A model generated the notes under the pieces. The model was not told where the DNA came from. It ran no database searches and saw nothing but the letters and a program-made list of their open reading frames with translations. 64,000 nt of DNA from Acidobacteriia bacterium UBA6623 (GTDB taxonomy: Bacteria > Acidobacteriota > Terriglobia > Bryobacterales > UBA6623). Made by a program: the position numbers and the translations under genes. Each line of letters starts with the position of its first letter. Positions within the stretch are counted from its first letter, which is position 1. The DNA lies in NCBI GenBank assembly GCA_002433055.1, contig DJHJ01000026.1, forward strand, positions 25,021-89,020, in the 5' to 3' direction. Below are positions 62,373 to 64,000 of the stretch, piece by piece.

Positions 62373-63152
62373 TCAGCGAATATCCGAAAACGGTAGTGGG
62401 TTCATTTGAATATTCAAGATATTGGAAACTATTTCTTCGTTTGCCCACTCTGGCTTGCTGATCATTTTTCCCCATTCCGGACTATTGAGAAAAGTCTTCC
62501 AGGCCTTTTGCCTTGCGGCCATGTCGTCGTACCAAACGAGATATGTCAGATTGGGTAATTTTGGACCTACAACAGCCTGGCCAAAGAAAACTGGATTTAT
62601 TCCAACTTTGCGAAATAAATCAATTTCTCCAGTATTGAACATATGCACCTTTTCGCGGACATCACGAAAAGTTTCCGCCTGATAGATCCGTAAGTCGAAG
62701 ATTCTTGCTGATTTGGTGGTGCCTGATGACTTGGGAGTCTCGATCTTTGGCATACCATCAAATGCTCGCAATAAAGATGAGTCCATACGCATAAAAGAAG
62801 GTTCGGCATCGGAGCCAAGCCTGTCGGCAGCATTCATCCATTTTTTATCCGTCAGTTGTCTCCTGTTCTTCACTTCCATATCCGCTAAGGAATCATACAC
62901 TAGTGTCATTACCAGCATCGGCTGATCGGCACCCATAGTGACGTTGAAATAGCCTACTGGGCCAAAATCGTTTCTTTGCGTCATTGGGAGGTGATGTTCT
63001 TCAAAAAATGTAACGAGCCGCTTGGGTTGAAAAGAGCGACTGTGGCGCATATGGAAGAGCCGCACTTCAATATACTGAGTGGAGCTATCCTGTGACGCTT
63101 GAGCCGTTAAACCACTTGCAGCTGACACTGTTAAAAATTGTCTCCGTTTCAT
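62373..63152 (-). CDS. NIPSNAP-family protein with Tat-like leader
   Basis: The 259-residue protein begins MKRRQFLTVSAASG, a twin-arginine-like leader (1 to about 20). Two NIPSNAP ferredoxin-like domains follow (about 25-125 and 150-250), each with the EVRxFxx/DLRIYQ-type opening and the aromatic W-x-W-like close (TYLVWYDDMAARQKAW). The function of the family is not known. It is 12 bases downstream of the SDR gene on the same strand and may be in one unit with it. Confidence 0.85.
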   Translation of the reverse strand: MKRRQFLTVSAASGLTAQASQDSSTQYIEVRLFHMRHSRSFQPKRLVTFFEEHHLPMTQRNDFGPVGYFNVTMGADQPMLVMTLVYDSLADMEVKNRRQLTDKKWMNAADRLGSDAEPSFMRMDSSLLRAFDGMPKIETPKSSGTTKSARIFDLRIYQAETFRDVREKVHMFNTGEIDLFRKVGINPVFFGQAVVGPKLPNLTYLVWYDDMAARQKAWKTFLNSPEWGKMISKPEWANEEIVSNILNIQMNPLPFSDIR

Positions 63153-63163
63153 ACAATCTGTCC

Positions 63164-63916
63164 TTAATAAGTCGATCGACCTCCACTAACGTCATAAACT
63201 TGACCGGTAACAAACGAGCAGTCGGGACTCGCAAGAAAATGCACAACTGCCGCTACCTCTTCGATGTTTCCAGTGCGAGCACGTGGAATTCTCGATGTCA
63301 TGTAGTCCACCTGCTCCTGACTAAGTTGATCCAAAATCGCTGTCTGGATCACAGCTGGAGTTACCGCGTTTACGCAAATATTGAGCGTGGCAACCTCTTT
63401 GGCTATTGATTTGGATAGAGCTATTACTCCAGCTTTTGAAGCGGAATATGCAGTCATGTTGGGATTACCCTCTTTACCAGCTATCGATGCGATATTGACA
63501 ACGCGACCGTAGTTTTTCTCTCTCATGTGTGGCAGGACCGCACGGCAGCACAAAAATACTCCCGTTAGATTTAAACGTATAACCGTCTCCCAATCCTCAT
63601 CCGATTGCTCCCAAACCGGTGCAGCACGTCCTGCAATCCCGGCGTTATTGACCAGAATATCTATTTGTCCACTGCGTTCCGTCACAGAGCCAATCGCCGC
63701 TTGTACCGATTCTGGGTCAGTAACATCCAGGTCAACGTGATAAGCCCGCTTTCCCCGCTGTATGAATTCCTGCACTGTTTCAGCAGACCTCACAGCGTCT
63801 AAATCCGCTACGACAACTTCTGCACCAGCATCAGCCAGACGCGCTGCAACCCCTTTCCCAATGCCCTGTGCTGCACCAGTAACGAACGCAGTCTGTCCGG
63901 AAAGATCAAAATGCAT
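63164..63916 (-). CDS. SDR-family oxidoreductase, FabG-like
   Basis: The 250-residue short-chain dehydrogenase has the nucleotide motif TGAAQGIG (about 13-20), NNAG at about 90-93, the catalytic Ser in NIASIAG, YSASK as Tyr/Lys and a C-terminal GQVYDVSGGRSTY. It oxidises or reduces a hydroxy/oxo group; the substrate is unknown. The ATG is fused to the stop of the upstream gene (TAATG), so the two are translationally coupled. Followed by NIPSNAP. Confidence 0.9.
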   Translation of the reverse strand: MHFDLSGQTAFVTGAAQGIGKGVAARLADAGAEVVVADLDAVRSAETVQEFIQRGKRAYHVDLDVTDPESVQAAIGSVTERSGQIDILVNNAGIAGRAAPVWEQSDEDWETVIRLNLTGVFLCCRAVLPHMREKNYGRVVNIASIAGKEGNPNMTAYSASKAGVIALSKSIAKEVATLNICVNAVTPAVIQTAILDQLSQEQVDYMTSRIPRARTGNIEEVAAVVHFLASPDCSFVTGQVYDVSGGRSTY

Positions 63917-64000
63917 TATTTCTCCGAACCGTCACCAGTTTGACTTTCCGGTGCCTCCACCGGTTCGACTGCCACGTCCGCTTCCTGGTCGGCTTCGGCT
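63916..64000 (-). CDS. Partial CDS, acidic C-terminus of an unknown protein
   Basis: The last 27 residues of a gene entering from beyond the window are rich in Glu, Ala, Asp, Val and Pro (for example VAVEPVEAPESQTG) and end at the TAA that shares an A with the SDR start. Such acidic tails occur on many unrelated proteins, so no name can be given. Confidence 0.6.
   Translation of the reverse strand, partial: AEADQEADVAVEPVEAPESQTGDGSEK

Noticed and set aside
1..64000. CRISPR arrays, insertion sequences, prophage or defence islands
   Set aside because: No repeat-spacer pattern, transposase, integrase or phage structural gene was seen on either strand.

Overview
The window looks like a piece of an aerobic, Gram-negative bacterial chromosome of about 50% G+C, probably marine or soil. 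Housekeeping genes (rplU-rpmA, rnc, ddl, asnS, dnaX-ybaB-recR, two tRNAs) are interleaved with respiratory, amine-degrading and secreted-protein genes. An alternative complex III operon, PSCyt1/DUF1549/DUF1553 plus DUF1501 proteins, DUF6807, NIPSNAP and many Tat-exported hydrolases together fit Acidobacteriota (or another phylum with similar content such as Verrucomicrobiota or Planctomycetota). That placement is inference from gene content only. I saw no transposase, phage gene or CRISPR array, and no gene-free stretch exceeds 300 bases; the largest gaps are about 270 bases at 18095-18367 and 30489-30757.

Layout. 1-858 (-): start of an acyl-carrier/AMP-ligase fusion that runs off the edge. 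1004-1441 (+): a peroxiredoxin with an in-frame TGA at the peroxidatic cysteine followed by a SECIS-like hairpin, so probably a selenoprotein. 7721-1523 (-): alternative complex III genes actA, B (split in two), C, D, E and then a CxxxY-type ccmE. 7883-16345: Tat-type sugar isomerase-like protein, alpha/beta hydrolase, rplU-rpmA, SDR, tRNA-Glu, Sel1 protein, a GMC oxidoreductase with its small partner, and DUF3303. 18094-16517 (-): inositol-phosphate synthase with an unusual N-terminal helix-turn-helix-like extension and a twin palindromic operator at its start codon. 18368-27500 (+): a complete set for the N-methylglutamate route of methylamine oxidation (mgsABC, four mgd/sox-type dehydrogenase subunits, gmaS), tightly packed and overlapping.

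27533-41272: DUF6807 protein, amidase, tRNA-Arg, nucleotidyltransferase, MFS transporter, TPR proteins, rnc, ddl, asnS and an S41 protease. 41346-52180: secreted PPC-domain protein, a MacA/MacB-permease/TolC efflux operon that lacks its ATPase, a UMF1-type transporter, a small ATPase and a HAD phosphatase. 52358-56760: planctomycete-type cytochrome plus DUF1501 pair. 56781-59343 (-): polytopic membrane protein and methyltransferase. 59573-62339 (+): dnaX-ybaB-recR. 62373-64000 (-): NIPSNAP protein, SDR, and the tail of an acidic protein cut by the window edge.

How it fits together: complex III oxidises quinol in the membrane and passes electrons to cytochromes whose maturation needs CcmE. The methylamine module would turn methylamine plus glutamate into N-methylglutamate and then glutamate, releasing formaldehyde-level carbon and ammonium-level nitrogen. 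The points most worth following are the Sec-peroxiredoxin, the methylamine module outside its best-known hosts, and the inositol-phosphate synthase that may bind its own operator.
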